Of a stretch of DNA of 54,146 bases, positions 41,410 to 50,579 are shown one piece after another. Within the stretch, counting starts at the first letter, position 1. Every line of letters begins with the position of its first letter. A program made the position numbers and the translations under genes. The notes under the pieces are model-generated. The model had not been told where the DNA came from. It saw only the letters and a list, made by a program, of their open reading frames with translations, and ran no database searches. This stretch comes from an uncultured Prevotella sp. (lineage in GTDB: Bacteria; Bacteroidota; Bacteroidia; Bacteroidales; Bacteroidaceae): NCBI GenBank assembly GCA_946188165.1, contig CAMHTW010000023.1, forward strand, positions 1 to 54,146. The letters run 5' to 3'.

Positions 41410-44043
41410 ATGAAGAAATATCTTATATTTTTTATTTCTTATTTTATATTTAGCGTTAGCGCTGTTGCGCAGGACGTCATCGTCAACCCTGACATATCCT
41501 ATGCTGGCACACCCCGTCAGCTTGAGATTGGCGGATTGGCCGTGAAGGGTGTCGAGGGCTATGAAGACTACGTGCTTACAGGATTGTCAGGACTATCTGT
41601 CGGACAGATGATTAGTCTGCCGGGCACGGAGATTACTGAAGCCGTCAAGCGTTATTGGAAGCATGGCCTGTTTTCGCAGGTTGCTATCACTGCCGACTCT
41701 ATCGTTGGACAGAAAGTTTATCTCTGCATCCATCTGGCTACACGCCCGCGTGTCAGCACCATCAACTATAATGGATTAAAGAAGTCGGAACGTGACGACA
41801 TGGAGTCTAAATTGGGCATCATGCGCGGTGCACAGATTACGCCTAACATGATTGACCGTGCCAAGATTCTGGCCAAGAAGTATTTCGACGACAAGGGTTA
41901 CAAGAATGCCGAGATTGATATTGTACAGCGTGACGATGTGACGGGCAAGAATCAGGTAATACTTGACGTCAACATCGACAAGAAGGCTAAGATGAAGGTA
42001 CGCCAGATTATCTTTGAGGGTAATGAGCAGCTTACCGATGGTAAAATCAAGGGTAACCTGATTAAGAAGGGTGCTTTTGGTAAGATTAACGAGGCTGGAA
42101 AGCTTAAGAATTTCTTCAAGTCGAAGAAGTTTACCCCTGAGCGTTATAGTGAAGCCAAGAAGGCTCTGATTGATAAGTATAATGAGTTAGGTTATCGTGA
42201 CGCAGTTATTATAGAAGACTCTGTGTGGACTGTCGATGAAAAGCATGTCAACGTCTTCGTCAAGTTGGAAGAGGGTCAGAAATACTATCTGCGCAACATT
42301 ACATGGGTGGGTAACACCGTTGTTACCAGCGATTATCTCTCTGCCGTATTGGGTATGAAGAAGGGCGATGTCTACAATCAGAAGCAGATGAAGAAGCGCC
42401 TCTCTGAGGACGACGATGCCGTCGGTAACTACTATTGGAACAATGGTTACCTATTCTATAACCTGGATCCTGTTGAGGTCAATATAGTAGGCGACTCTAT
42501 CGATCTTGAAATGCGTATCCAGGAGGGTACACAGGCACATATCAGCCATGTACGCATCTATGGTAACGACCGTATTTATGAAGAGGTCGTACGTCGTGAA
42601 TTGCGTACCAAGCCTGGTGACCTGTTCTCAAAGGATGCCTTACAGCGTTCTGCCCGTGATATCGCCTCTATGGGATTCTTTGATCCTGAGAAGGTAAACC
42701 CGGATATCAAGCCTAACTATGAGGATGGCACCGTGGATATCAACTGGGATTTGGAGCAGAAGTCTAACGACCAGCTTGAGTTCTCGCTCGGTTGGGGTCA
42801 GACGGGTATCATAGGTCGTGTGGGTATCAAACTCAACAACTTCTCGATGCGCAACTTGTTTGGTAGGAATAAGATGCACCGTGGCATCATGCCTATCGGT
42901 GATGGTGAGCAGCTCTCACTCTCGTTGCAGTCCAACGGTAGCTACTATAGCTCTATCTCTACGGGTTACTCTACGGGCTGGTTTGGTGGCAAGCGCCCCA
43001 ATTCGTTCAGCGTTAGTGCTTTCTACTCGAAACAGAGTGACATCTCCAGCACTTATCGTAACTCAGCATGGATGAACAACTACTATAATTATTATGGTGG
43101 TTACGGTTCGTATAATTCAAGCTACTACGACTATACTTCGATGATGGACGACAGCAAGTACATCAAGCTGTTTGGTGCATCGATAGGCTGGGGTAAGCGT
43201 CTGCGTTGGCCCGATGACTACTTCCAGCTGTCTATGCAGCTGTCGTACACCCGCTATATGTTGCGCGACTGGAGTTACTTCATCATCTCTAATGGTAACT
43301 GTAACAACATCAACCTTGGTATCACGCTATCGCGTACATCTACCGACAACCAGCTCTTCCCACGTCGAGGATCTGAGTTCATGGCCAGTGTCACGCTTAC
43401 GCCGCCTTGGTCTGTCTTCGACAACAAGAACTACGGTGCTTTGGCTTCCACAGAAACCTACAACACCGATATTGATCGCTACAATGCCGAGTTGCAGGAC
43501 AAGTATCGTTGGATTGAGTATCACAAGTGGAAGTTTAAGACCCGCACCTATACGGCACTTACCAATGGTCAGAAGTGCTTTGTGCTCATGACTCGTGTCG
43601 AGCTTGGATTGTTAGGTGCCTACAATAATGATAAGAAATCACCGTTCGAGACCTTCTACGTCGGTGGTGATGGTATGAGCGGCTACTCGTCAGGCTATGC
43701 CGAGGAGACTATTGCTTTGCGTGGTTACGATAACGGTTCACTCACGCCTTACCGTGCTGAGGGTTACGCCTATGACCGCTTCACCCTTGAGTTGCGCTAT
43801 CCGTTTATGTTGGGTAACACCACCATCTACGGACTTGGATTCCTGGAGGGCGGTAATGCCTGGCATGAGGCCAAGAACTTCAATCCCTTCGAACTCAAGC
43901 GTTCGGCAGGTTTGGGTGTCCGCATCTTCCTCCCGATGGTGGGTCTGATGGGTATTGACTGGGCATACGGTTTCGACAAGGCCTATACAGGTTCATCAAA
44001 AGGCGGCAGCCAGTTCCACTTCATCTTAGGACAAGAATTCTAA
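41410..44043 (+). CDS. bamA: Outer membrane assembly factor BamA
   Basis: BamA is the central Omp85 pore of the BAM complex that folds barrel proteins into the outer membrane. The 877-aa protein has a signal peptide (MKKYLIFFISYFIFSVSAVAQ), about five POTRA domains to near residue 450, and a 16-strand barrel ending FHFILGQEF with the terminal Phe. A Tyr/Asn/Gly-rich loop (NNYYNYYGGYGSYNSSYYDY, near residue 560) is unusual and would be surface-exposed. It starts 18 bases after uppS and is followed by two ompH genes, so the whole run probably forms one operon. Confidence 0.95.
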   Translation: MKKYLIFFISYFIFSVSAVAQDVIVNPDISYAGTPRQLEIGGLAVKGVEGYEDYVLTGLSGLSVGQMISLPGTEITEAVKRYWKHGLFSQVAITADSIVGQKVYLCIHLATRPRVSTINYNGLKKSERDDMESKLGIMRGAQITPNMIDRAKILAKKYFDDKGYKNAEIDIVQRDDVTGKNQVILDVNIDKKAKMKVRQIIFEGNEQLTDGKIKGNLIKKGAFGKINEAGKLKNFFKSKKFTPERYSEAKKALIDKYNELGYRDAVIIEDSVWTVDEKHVNVFVKLEEGQKYYLRNITWVGNTVVTSDYLSAVLGMKKGDVYNQKQMKKRLSEDDDAVGNYYWNNGYLFYNLDPVEVNIVGDSIDLEMRIQEGTQAHISHVRIYGNDRIYEEVVRRELRTKPGDLFSKDALQRSARDIASMGFFDPEKVNPDIKPNYEDGTVDINWDLEQKSNDQLEFSLGWGQTGIIGRVGIKLNNFSMRNLFGRNKMHRGIMPIGDGEQLSLSLQSNGSYYSSISTGYSTGWFGGKRPNSFSVSAFYSKQSDISSTYRNSAWMNNYYNYYGGYGSYNSSYYDYTSMMDDSKYIKLFGASIGWGKRLRWPDDYFQLSMQLSYTRYMLRDWSYFIISNGNCNNINLGITLSRTSTDNQLFPRRGSEFMASVTLTPPWSVFDNKNYGALASTETYNTDIDRYNAELQDKYRWIEYHKWKFKTRTYTALTNGQKCFVLMTRVELGLLGAYNNDKKSPFETFYVGGDGMSGYSSGYAEETIALRGYDNGSLTPYRAEGYAYDRFTLELRYPFMLGNTTIYGLGFLEGGNAWHEAKNFNPFELKRSAGLGVRIFLPMVGLMGIDWAYGFDKAYTGSSKGGSQFHFILGQEF

Positions 44044-44110
44044 GGAAACTCTTAAACCTTCCTTAAGTTTTCGCGTCAAAGTAGATGTATTAACTTAAAA
44101 GAGACGAATT

Positions 44111-44623
44111 ATGAAGAAAGTAATATTGATGATGGTTATGTGTGCAACGGCCCTGTCGTTGCAGGCACAGAAGTTTGCCCTTGTGGATATGGACTATATC
44201 TTTAAGAACATTCCTGCCTACGAGCGTGCTAACGAACAGTTGAACCAAGTGTCTAAGAAGTGGCAGGCCGAGGTCGATGCCCTTCAGATAGAGGCACAGA
44301 CGCTCTACAAAAATTACCAGAACGAGGTGGTGTTCCTCTCTCAGGAGCAGAAGAAAACCCGTCAGGATGCCATCATGGAAAAGGAAAAAGAGGCTGCTGA
44401 CCTGAAGAAGAAGTATTTCGGTCCCCAGGGCGAGCTCTTCAAGAAGCGTACAGCCCTCATGTCGCCCATTCAGGAGGAAGTCTATAATGCCGTAAAGGAT
44501 ATTGCCGATCTCCGTGGCTACCAGCTTGTGCTTGACCGTGCTTCCGATGCCGGCATCATCTTTGGTTCGCCCAAGGTCGATATCTCTAACGAGGTGCTTT
44601 CCAAACTCGGATATAGCAATTGA
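44111..44623 (+). CDS. OmpH/Skp-family periplasmic chaperone, first copy
   Basis: The 170-aa product has a signal peptide (MKKVILMMVMCATALSLQA, then QKFALVDMDYIF). The body is the long helical arm typical of Skp (lysine/glutamate-rich coiled coil, residues 45-115) and a C-terminal strand. Skp holds unfolded outer-membrane proteins on the way to BamA. It lies directly after bamA with a second copy downstream. The two differ in sequence, so they are an old duplication. Confidence 0.92.
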   Translation: MKKVILMMVMCATALSLQAQKFALVDMDYIFKNIPAYERANEQLNQVSKKWQAEVDALQIEAQTLYKNYQNEVVFLSQEQKKTRQDAIMEKEKEAADLKKKYFGPQGELFKKRTALMSPIQEEVYNAVKDIADLRGYQLVLDRASDAGIIFGSPKVDISNEVLSKLGYSN

Positions 44624-44660
44624 GAGATTGAGTCAATGAGATAATGAGAAATTATAATAA
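44624..44660. repeat. ATTGAGT/AATGAGA repeats between the two ompH genes
   Basis: Degenerate 7-bp units like those around the pckA terminator, beginning next to the stop of the first ompH gene. Confidence 0.5.
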
Positions 44661-44675
44661 ATAAAGAAAACAACA

Positions 44676-45179
44676 ATGAAGAAGATTATTCTTTGCGCTA
44701 TTTGCGCTATCTGCGGTTTCACTACCGCCAATGCACAGAAGTTCGGTCACGTTAACTCACAGGAGGTTATCCAGGCTATGCCTGAGTTCGCCAAGGCTCG
44801 TGCCGATATTGAGGCCCTTACCAAGCAGTATGAGGCTGATTTGAAGTCAATGCAGGACGAACTGCAAAAGAAGGGCGAGGCCTTTGAGAAGGAGCAAGCT
44901 ACCCTGCCTGAGAATATCAAGCAGCGTCGTCAGACCGAGCTCAACGAGATGTATCAGAAGATTCAGCAGAGCTACCAGGACAACCAGCAGGCTTTGGCCA
45001 AGGAGCAGCAGGACAAGATGCAGGCCATTACCACTAAGGTTGTCGATGCTATTAAGGCTGTAGGTCAGGCTGGTGGCTATGTTTACATCATGGATACTGC
45101 CAGTGGCATTCCCTACATCAGCACCACGCTTTCTACTGATGTTACTGCACAGGTAAAGACCAAGCTTGGATTGAAGTAA
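44676..45179 (+). CDS. OmpH/Skp-family periplasmic chaperone, second copy
   Basis: The 167-aa product has a signal peptide (MKKIILCAICAICGFTTANA, then QKFGHVNSQEVI) and a Gln/Lys/Glu-rich coiled coil (residues 40-118). The C-terminal segment (GYVYIMDTASGIPYIS) parallels the first copy. Its position after the first ompH and before a strong terminator suggests it is the last gene of the bamA run. Confidence 0.92.
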   Translation: MKKIILCAICAICGFTTANAQKFGHVNSQEVIQAMPEFAKARADIEALTKQYEADLKSMQDELQKKGEAFEKEQATLPENIKQRRQTELNEMYQKIQQSYQDNQQALAKEQQDKMQAITTKVVDAIKAVGQAGGYVYIMDTASGIPYISTTLSTDVTAQVKTKLGLK

Positions 45180-45201
45180 TAAGGATTCTTTATCATCAAA
45201 T

Positions 45202-45229
45202 AAAAGCACCCAGAGAAGGGTGCTTTTTT
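45202..45229 (+). terminator. Terminator of the bamA-ompH run
   Basis: AAGCACCC-AGAGAA-GGGTGCTT followed by TTTT. It also lies 4 bases from the convergent phosphatase stop and could work in both directions. Confidence 0.9.
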
Positions 45230-45232
45230 CTA

Positions 45233-46600
45233 TTAGTTCTTGTTGACTGCTGCAGCTTCTCGCGCGTCGAACTTGTCCAGTTTGTTGAGGTAGTACCGAC
45301 GTAATTCAGCCCAGTTATAATAAGGATATTGGTTCGTCTTGATGGGCAACCTGCACTCGCGCTCGTTCAGCAGAGCCTTGACAAGGATGTCATTAGCGCT
45401 GGTCATGGGCTTTTGGCTATTAGCTTTTGACTTTGTAGGACGATAGAATATCAGCTGGATATTGCAGGCCATGGGGTAGATTTTGTAGTTGCGCCAGTAC
45501 TTGTCCAGTTCGTTGAGGTCGTTGACGGCAATGCCACAGTCGTCGAGCTCCAAGAGACAGGCCAACGGCATGACGCATACCTCATGGCCAAAACGTAGCG
45601 TGGCTTGTGTCTGGCTGACAGTATCAGCTGTCTCAATGATATTGCGCAACAGGTTTTTCTGCGAGAACGGCATAACACCATCCAACTGAGGAGCAGGACC
45701 ATAGTCGAGATACCAACGGATATTACGTGTGCGCCACTGGTCGTAGATTTCGTCGCTGTTAAACAGTGGGTACAGGTCAATATCTACATCGTGACTCTGC
45801 ATATTGGTGGCAATCTCGAACAGTTGCGACATCAGGCGATCAGCCTTCAGGCTATCTGCCACCCATTGCTGGTCGTTAAATAGCACTCGCATCAAACGGT
45901 CAGGCTTGACCAAAGCACCAAAATCTCTTTTAATGCGATTTGACTTTTCACGCATCTCTTTCACCAGCCCAATGCGTGGCGCGTTCATATAGTACTGCAA
46001 AGCCTCGCTGACCTCGTTATGGATGCGGGCAGTGGGATTGGCAGCCATCAGCTCTTCGCACTCTGCCACCATTGACAGAATACAGCGTACGACAACCGTC
46101 GAACGGGCATCGATAGCCACATTCTTCGCCTTAAAGATTTCAGGGAAGTTCTGTGCCAAGCGTTTACCGATGCCGTGATGCTGACGCTCGCCAACGGAAC
46201 TCAGGTCGCCTAAACGCAGTTGCGCACCCTCGTACTGACCATCGAGGGTAGGGTAGTTGGGTACAGGCAACTTGACGAAGGTCTCTAACTGGCGCAGCAC
46301 TTCTTCGCCTTTGGTAGTCAGTTTGCCATATTGTCTGGCCTTCTGCATGGGTTCCACAACACTGGAGTAGCTGTCTTTGCCGATAAGCCAACGCGAGCCA
46401 TGGCGTCCGTAGTGCGACATATAGAAAGGCACATAGCCCTTAGGTGCAGGCGTCAGTGCCTGGGGTGTAAACAGACGGTCATAGTCCAGATAGTTGCTGG
46501 CTGCCACATATTTGTTGGCTTCAATCTCCTCGCGTGCGGTCTGTGCTGTCATGGTTATTGCCCATGCAGCCACCATCGTCATGATTGTCAGTCTTTTCAT
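45233..46600 (-). CDS. Histidine acid phosphatase family protein (MINPP/phytase-like)
   Basis: The 455-aa product has a signal peptide (MKRLTIMTMVAAWAITMTAQ) and the active-site motif HYGRHGSRW near residue 66, the variant of RHGxRxP. FGHEVCVMPLACLLEL in the second half supplies the second catalytic region (HE in place of HD). Bacteroidetes relatives include periplasmic or vesicle-borne inositol-polyphosphate phosphatases, so phytate or sugar-phosphate breakdown is plausible. The substrate is not proven here. It has its own promoter, divergent from the PEP-synthase-like gene. Confidence 0.87.
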   Translation of the reverse strand: MKRLTIMTMVAAWAITMTAQTAREEIEANKYVAASNYLDYDRLFTPQALTPAPKGYVPFYMSHYGRHGSRWLIGKDSYSSVVEPMQKARQYGKLTTKGEEVLRQLETFVKLPVPNYPTLDGQYEGAQLRLGDLSSVGERQHHGIGKRLAQNFPEIFKAKNVAIDARSTVVVRCILSMVAECEELMAANPTARIHNEVSEALQYYMNAPRIGLVKEMREKSNRIKRDFGALVKPDRLMRVLFNDQQWVADSLKADRLMSQLFEIATNMQSHDVDIDLYPLFNSDEIYDQWRTRNIRWYLDYGPAPQLDGVMPFSQKNLLRNIIETADTVSQTQATLRFGHEVCVMPLACLLELDDCGIAVNDLNELDKYWRNYKIYPMACNIQLIFYRPTKSKANSQKPMTSANDILVKALLNERECRLPIKTNQYPYYNWAELRRYYLNKLDKFDAREAAAVNKN

Positions 46601-46622
46601 ATAAAAATAGGTTTAATCTGTG

Positions 46623-46681
46623 CAAAGATACAAATTTAAATTGAGAAACTTTTCACTTTTCACTTTTATTTTTTACCTTTG
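46623..46681. promoter_or_regulatory. Divergent promoters of the phosphatase and PEP-synthase-like genes
   Basis: The minus-strand box TATCTTTG (46630-46623) and the plus-strand box TACCTTTG (46674-46681) are 43 bases apart. Between them are ACTTTTC repeats (46648-46668). Confidence 0.65.
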
Positions 46682-46712
46682 CACGAGAAAAGTGCAAAGT
46701 AAAAACTGAATA

Positions 46713-49700
46713 ATGAGTAATACAGCTATTCCGCAGGAATTCAATAACTTCTTCTTAAAGGATGTGTCGTTTGTCAACCTGATGACGAAACGCATCTTCA
46801 ACGTGCTGATAGTGGCCAACCCCTACGATGCCTTCATGCTGGAGGATGACGGTCGTGTGGACGAAAAGATTTTCGATGAATATATGGAGTTGGGCATGCG
46901 CTATCCGCCCACGTTTACGCAGGTGTCAACCACTGAGGAAGCTAGCAACGTACTTGGGACGACGGACATCGACCTGGTCATCTGCATGCCTGGTAATGCC
47001 GACAACGACGCCTTTGCCGTGGCCCGTGACGTCAAGCTGATGGCACCTCATATTCCCTGCGTGGTACTGACACCCTTCTCGCATGGTATCACCAAGCGAA
47101 TCCAGGACGAGGACATGTCGGTGTTCGACTACGTATTCTGCTGGCTGGGCAATACGAACCTCATCATGTCGATTATCAAGTTGATTGAGGACAAGATGAA
47201 CATCGAGCACGATGTGACGGAGGCTGGCGTACAGATGATTCTGCTGGTCGAGGACAATATCCGTTTTTATTCCAGTGTATTACCCAACCTCTACAACTAT
47301 ATCCTTGCACAGTCGAAGAACTTTTCGACTGAGGCTCTGAACCCCCATGCTGCTGCCCAACGTAAGCGAGGCCGTCCGAAGGTGGTGCTGGCTACGAACT
47401 ACGAGGAGGCCATGGAGTGGTACGAGCGCTATCACGACAATGTGCTGGGCGTCATCAGCGATACGCGCTTCCCCATGAAGACCCACGAGGGACGCTTGTC
47501 ACATGTCGAAGAGGGTGACCCTGAGGCTGGTCTTAAGCTGTTGCGCGAAATACGGCGTCGCGACGAGTACGTGCCATTGATTCTGGAGAGTTCTGAGATT
47601 ATCAACAAGGACAAGGCAGAAGCCGAGCACTTCCATTTCATTGACAAGAACTCGAAAAAGATGAATGTGGACCTGCGTCGTCTTATTGAAGAGCACATGG
47701 GTTTTGGCGACTTCGTGTTCCGTGACCCCAAGACCAAGCAGGAGGTGTATCGTGTGTCAACGCTGAAGGAGTTACAGGATAACATCTTCAATATTCCTGC
47801 CGATTCGTTCCAGTATCATGTGTCGCGTAACAATATGAGCCGTTGGCTCTGTGCACGCGCCATCTTTCCTGTGTCGCAGTTCCTAAAGACTGTGACGTGG
47901 CACAAGTTGCAAGACCTGGATGCCCACCGACAGATTATCTTCGATGCCATCGTTCAGTACCGTCGCATGAAGAATATTGGTGTGGTGGCTGTGTTCGACC
48001 GTCTGAAGTTCGACCGCTTTGCCCACTTTGCCCGTATTGGTGATGGTTCGTTGGGTGGTAAAGGTCGTGGTTTGGCTTTCCTCGACAATATTATCAAGCG
48101 CCATCCGGAGCTGAACCATTTTGAGAATGCCACGGTGCAGATACCAAAGACCGTTGTGCTCTGTACCGATATCTTCGACCAGTTTATGGACGAGAACAAC
48201 CTCTGGGGTATTGCCTTGAGCGATGCACCCGACGAGGAAATTCTGCAGCACTTTATGAAGGCCCAACTGCCTGATGCACTGATAGCCGACTTCTTTACGT
48301 TCTTCGACGCTGTGAAGTCGCCTATTGCCGTCCGTTCGTCATCATTGCTCGAAGACTCGCACTACCAGCCCTTTGCCGGTATCTATTCGACATACATGAT
48401 TCCTTATCTCGACGACAAGTACGAGATGCTGCGTATGCTGGCTTGTGCCATCAAGGGCGTCTATGCCTCTGTGTATTACAAGGATTCAAAGGCCTATATG
48501 ACGGCCACCTCGAACGTCATCGACCAGGAGAAGATGGCTGTCATCCTGCAGGAAGTCGTTGGCCAACAGTACGATACCCGTTTCTATCCCACTTTCTCAG
48601 GTGTACTACGCTCGCTGAACTACTATCCCATCGGCGACGAGCAGGCTGAGGAGGGTATTGCTTCGTTAGCATTAGGATTAGGAAAATATATTGTGGATGG
48701 CGGACAGACGCTGCGTGTCAGTCCCTATCATCCGCGTCAGGTGTTGCAGACTTCTGAGATGGAGACTGCCCTACGCGAGACGCAGACCCGTTTCTATGCC
48801 CTCGACATGAGTCATGTGGGCGACGACTTCAAGGTGGACGACGGCTTCAACATCCTGAACCTCCGTGTCAAGGAGGCTGACAAGGATAACTCGCTGCAAG
48901 GCATTGCTTCGACCTACGACCCTGTCGACCAGATTATCCGTGACGGCATCTACGAAGGTGGACGCAAGGTCATCTCGTTTGCCGGCGTGCTGCAACACGA
49001 CATCTTCCCATTGCCCGAAATCCTGCAACTTGCGCAGAAGTACGGATCTGAGGAGATGCGCCGTCCCGTAGAGATAGAGTTTGCATGTAATCTGAACAGT
49101 ACATCGCAAGGCACGACAGGCGACTTCTATCTGCTGCAGATTCGTCCAATCGTCGATTCGAAGCAGGTGTTGGATGAAGACCTGACGGCTATTCCTGACG
49201 AACAGTGCCTGTTGCGCTCGCACAACTCGCTGGGGCACGGTATCTCGGAGGATGTCTATGATGTGGTGTATGTCAAGACAGACGACGACTTTACAGCTGC
49301 CAACAATCCACGGATTGCCGACGAGATAGAGCAAATTAACCGCCGCTTCCTGGCCGAGGACAAGAACTACGTGCTGATTGGTCCAGGGCGCTGGGGCTCA
49401 AGCGACTACTGGCTGGGCATTCCCGTCAAGTGGCCACACATCTCGGCAGCACGTGTCATTGTCGAAGCCGGACTGAAGAACTATCATGTCGATCCCTCGC
49501 AAGGTACACACTTCTTCCAGAACTTGACGTCGTTTGGCGTGGGCTACTTTACCATCAATACCTATACGGGCGATGGTGTCATGCAGACAGACATCCTCGA
49601 CCAGATGCCAGCTTTCGAGGAAACAGAGTTTGTACGCCATGTCCGTTTCGATAAGCCCCTCAAGATAATGATGGACGGTAAGAAGCAGCATGGTGTGGTG

Positions 49701-49718
49701 CTGTTGCCTACACTTTAG
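46713..49718 (+). CDS. PEP synthase-like protein with N-terminal receiver-like domains
   Basis: The 1001-aa protein begins with two receiver-like alpha/beta units: KRIFNVLIVANPYDAFMLEDDGR with DLVICMPGN, and QMILLVEDNIRFYSSVLPN. They are joined by a basic KRGRPK patch. From about residue 430 it has the ATP-grasp domain of PEP synthase/PPDK: GDGSLGGKGRGLAFL, IPKTVVLCTDIFDQF and SPIAVRSSSLLEDS, with an ATP-site FAGIYSTYM. The usual phospho-His swivel and PEP-binding domains are absent. The C-terminus ends instead in IGPGRWGSSDYWLGIPVKW and GVGYFTINTYTGDG. It is therefore probably not a gluconeogenic PEP synthase but a kinase- or sensor-like relative. Similar proteins are common in Bacteroidales, with no clear function that I know. 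Confidence 0.85.
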   Translation: MSNTAIPQEFNNFFLKDVSFVNLMTKRIFNVLIVANPYDAFMLEDDGRVDEKIFDEYMELGMRYPPTFTQVSTTEEASNVLGTTDIDLVICMPGNADNDAFAVARDVKLMAPHIPCVVLTPFSHGITKRIQDEDMSVFDYVFCWLGNTNLIMSIIKLIEDKMNIEHDVTEAGVQMILLVEDNIRFYSSVLPNLYNYILAQSKNFSTEALNPHAAAQRKRGRPKVVLATNYEEAMEWYERYHDNVLGVISDTRFPMKTHEGRLSHVEEGDPEAGLKLLREIRRRDEYVPLILESSEIINKDKAEAEHFHFIDKNSKKMNVDLRRLIEEHMGFGDFVFRDPKTKQEVYRVSTLKELQDNIFNIPADSFQYHVSRNNMSRWLCARAIFPVSQFLKTVTWHKLQDLDAHRQIIFDAIVQYRRMKNIGVVAVFDRLKFDRFAHFARIGDGSLGGKGRGLAFLDNIIKRHPELNHFENATVQIPKTVVLCTDIFDQFMDENNLWGIALSDAPDEEILQHFMKAQLPDALIADFFTFFDAVKSPIAVRSSSLLEDSHYQPFAGIYSTYMIPYLDDKYEMLRMLACAIKGVYASVYYKDSKAYMTATSNVIDQEKMAVILQEVVGQQYDTRFYPTFSGVLRSLNYYPIGDEQAEEGIASLALGLGKYIVDGGQTLRVSPYHPRQVLQTSEMETALRETQTRFYALDMSHVGDDFKVDDGFNILNLRVKEADKDNSLQGIASTYDPVDQIIRDGIYEGGRKVISFAGVLQHDIFPLPEILQLAQKYGSEEMRRPVEIEFACNLNSTSQGTTGDFYLLQIRPIVDSKQVLDEDLTAIPDEQCLLRSHNSLGHGISEDVYDVVYVKTDDDFTAANNPRIADEIEQINRRFLAEDKNYVLIGPGRWGSSDYWLGIPVKWPHISAARVIVEAGLKNYHVDPSQGTHFFQNLTSFGVGYFTINTYTGDGVMQTDILDQMPAFEETEFVRHVRFDKPLKIMMDGKKQHGVVLLPTL

Positions 49719-49956
49719 GGCCTCTTTTCGAATCTAAAGGGATTACGGCTCGTTTCTTGTTCCCATAACTAAGGCTTAGCTTCGCTTCACCCAAGGCTTA
49801 GCCCCCATTCTTGTCAAATTGAGGTACGTTTGTTGTCCGATTATAGAACGGACAACAAACGGACAACAAACGGAGGAAGGACGGCGGTAGGCCTTGGGTA
49901 GAGTGGAGTAATAGTGGACAGGAATCAAATGGCATCGAAAGCACCACTACAGCTAT
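49719..49956. repeat. Intergenic region with a strong inverted repeat and GGACAACAAAC repeats
   Basis: No gene is seen. CGTTTGTTGTCCG (49827-49839) pairs perfectly with CGGACAACAAACG (49849-49861), and the right arm is repeated directly (49861-49873). An AAGGCTTAGC pair also occurs (49771 and 49794). It may terminate the large upstream gene. Confidence 0.6.
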
Positions 49957-50475
49957 ATGAGGTCATGGACGTCGCACATCATCCTACTATTATATTCCAT
50001 TATGGAGTATATACTTTCATTGGATATAATATATATGAGATCTATAGCCAGGATAATCATACTTATGAAATCACTGCTACTGTTGCATATCCCAGCAGGA
50101 ACTACAATCACCTCCCTAATAGAATCAAAGCTCTCACAATGTAAACGTTCTGTGGTCATTTCATGTCCAAAAGTAAAGATTGGCAGGCAAATACAAATAG
50201 CAGAACGGCTCATTGATTTGGCTACGAATGGCATGGAGGTTGTACTTTACACCAAAGAGGAGAACGATGACACCCTCCGCTTGCAACACCAAGGTATTAG
50301 TGTCATCATTATCAATCACCTTTCCCTGCACGCTGCTATCATTGACAAGAGTACGATCTGGTATGGCAGCGTCAATATTCTCGGTTTCCATTCCGTTGAA
50401 GATAATCTCATAAGATTCAAGAACCCAGAGATTGCCACAAGTCTTCTCGAAACACTTCATAAAGACGACTCATAG
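49957..50475 (+). CDS. PLD-like domain protein, probably a remnant, 172 aa
   Basis: The domain spans about residues 50-170: ITSLIESKLSQCKRSVVI, a LIDLATNGMEVVLYTK strand-helix, and HAAIIDKSTIWYGSVNIL near the C-terminus. This layout matches the single PLD-type domain found at the C-terminus of some helicases and nucleases. The HxK motif is degenerate (HLSLHAA with no Lys in the expected place), so activity is doubtful. The first 36 residues are hydrophobic and unlike a domain; ATG 50065 (MKSLLLLH) is an alternative start. It may be the tail of a decayed larger gene. Its context is an accessory region. Confidence 0.45.
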   Translation: MRSWTSHIILLLYSIMEYILSLDIIYMRSIARIIILMKSLLLLHIPAGTTITSLIESKLSQCKRSVVISCPKVKIGRQIQIAERLIDLATNGMEVVLYTKEENDDTLRLQHQGISVIIINHLSLHAAIIDKSTIWYGSVNILGFHSVEDNLIRFKNPEIATSLLETLHKDDS

Positions 50476-50551
50476 TGCTCTTTATGTTATGATAAAGTGT
50501 TAATTTCTTCTGTTTATTGGGTTTTGACGAGCAGAATCCAAGAAAAATCAG

Positions 50552-50559
50552 TAATTTTG
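50552..50559 (+). promoter_or_regulatory. Promoter -7 box of the HU-like gene
   Basis: TAATTTTG, 20 bases before the ATG at 50580. Confidence 0.6.
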
Positions 50560-50579
50560 CATCAAAATAGGAATACGTT

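Noticed and set aside
48771..49334. Minus-strand open frame (187 codons) inside the PEP-synthase-like gene
   Set aside because: It is antisense to conserved coding sequence, with no promoter and no recognisable domain.
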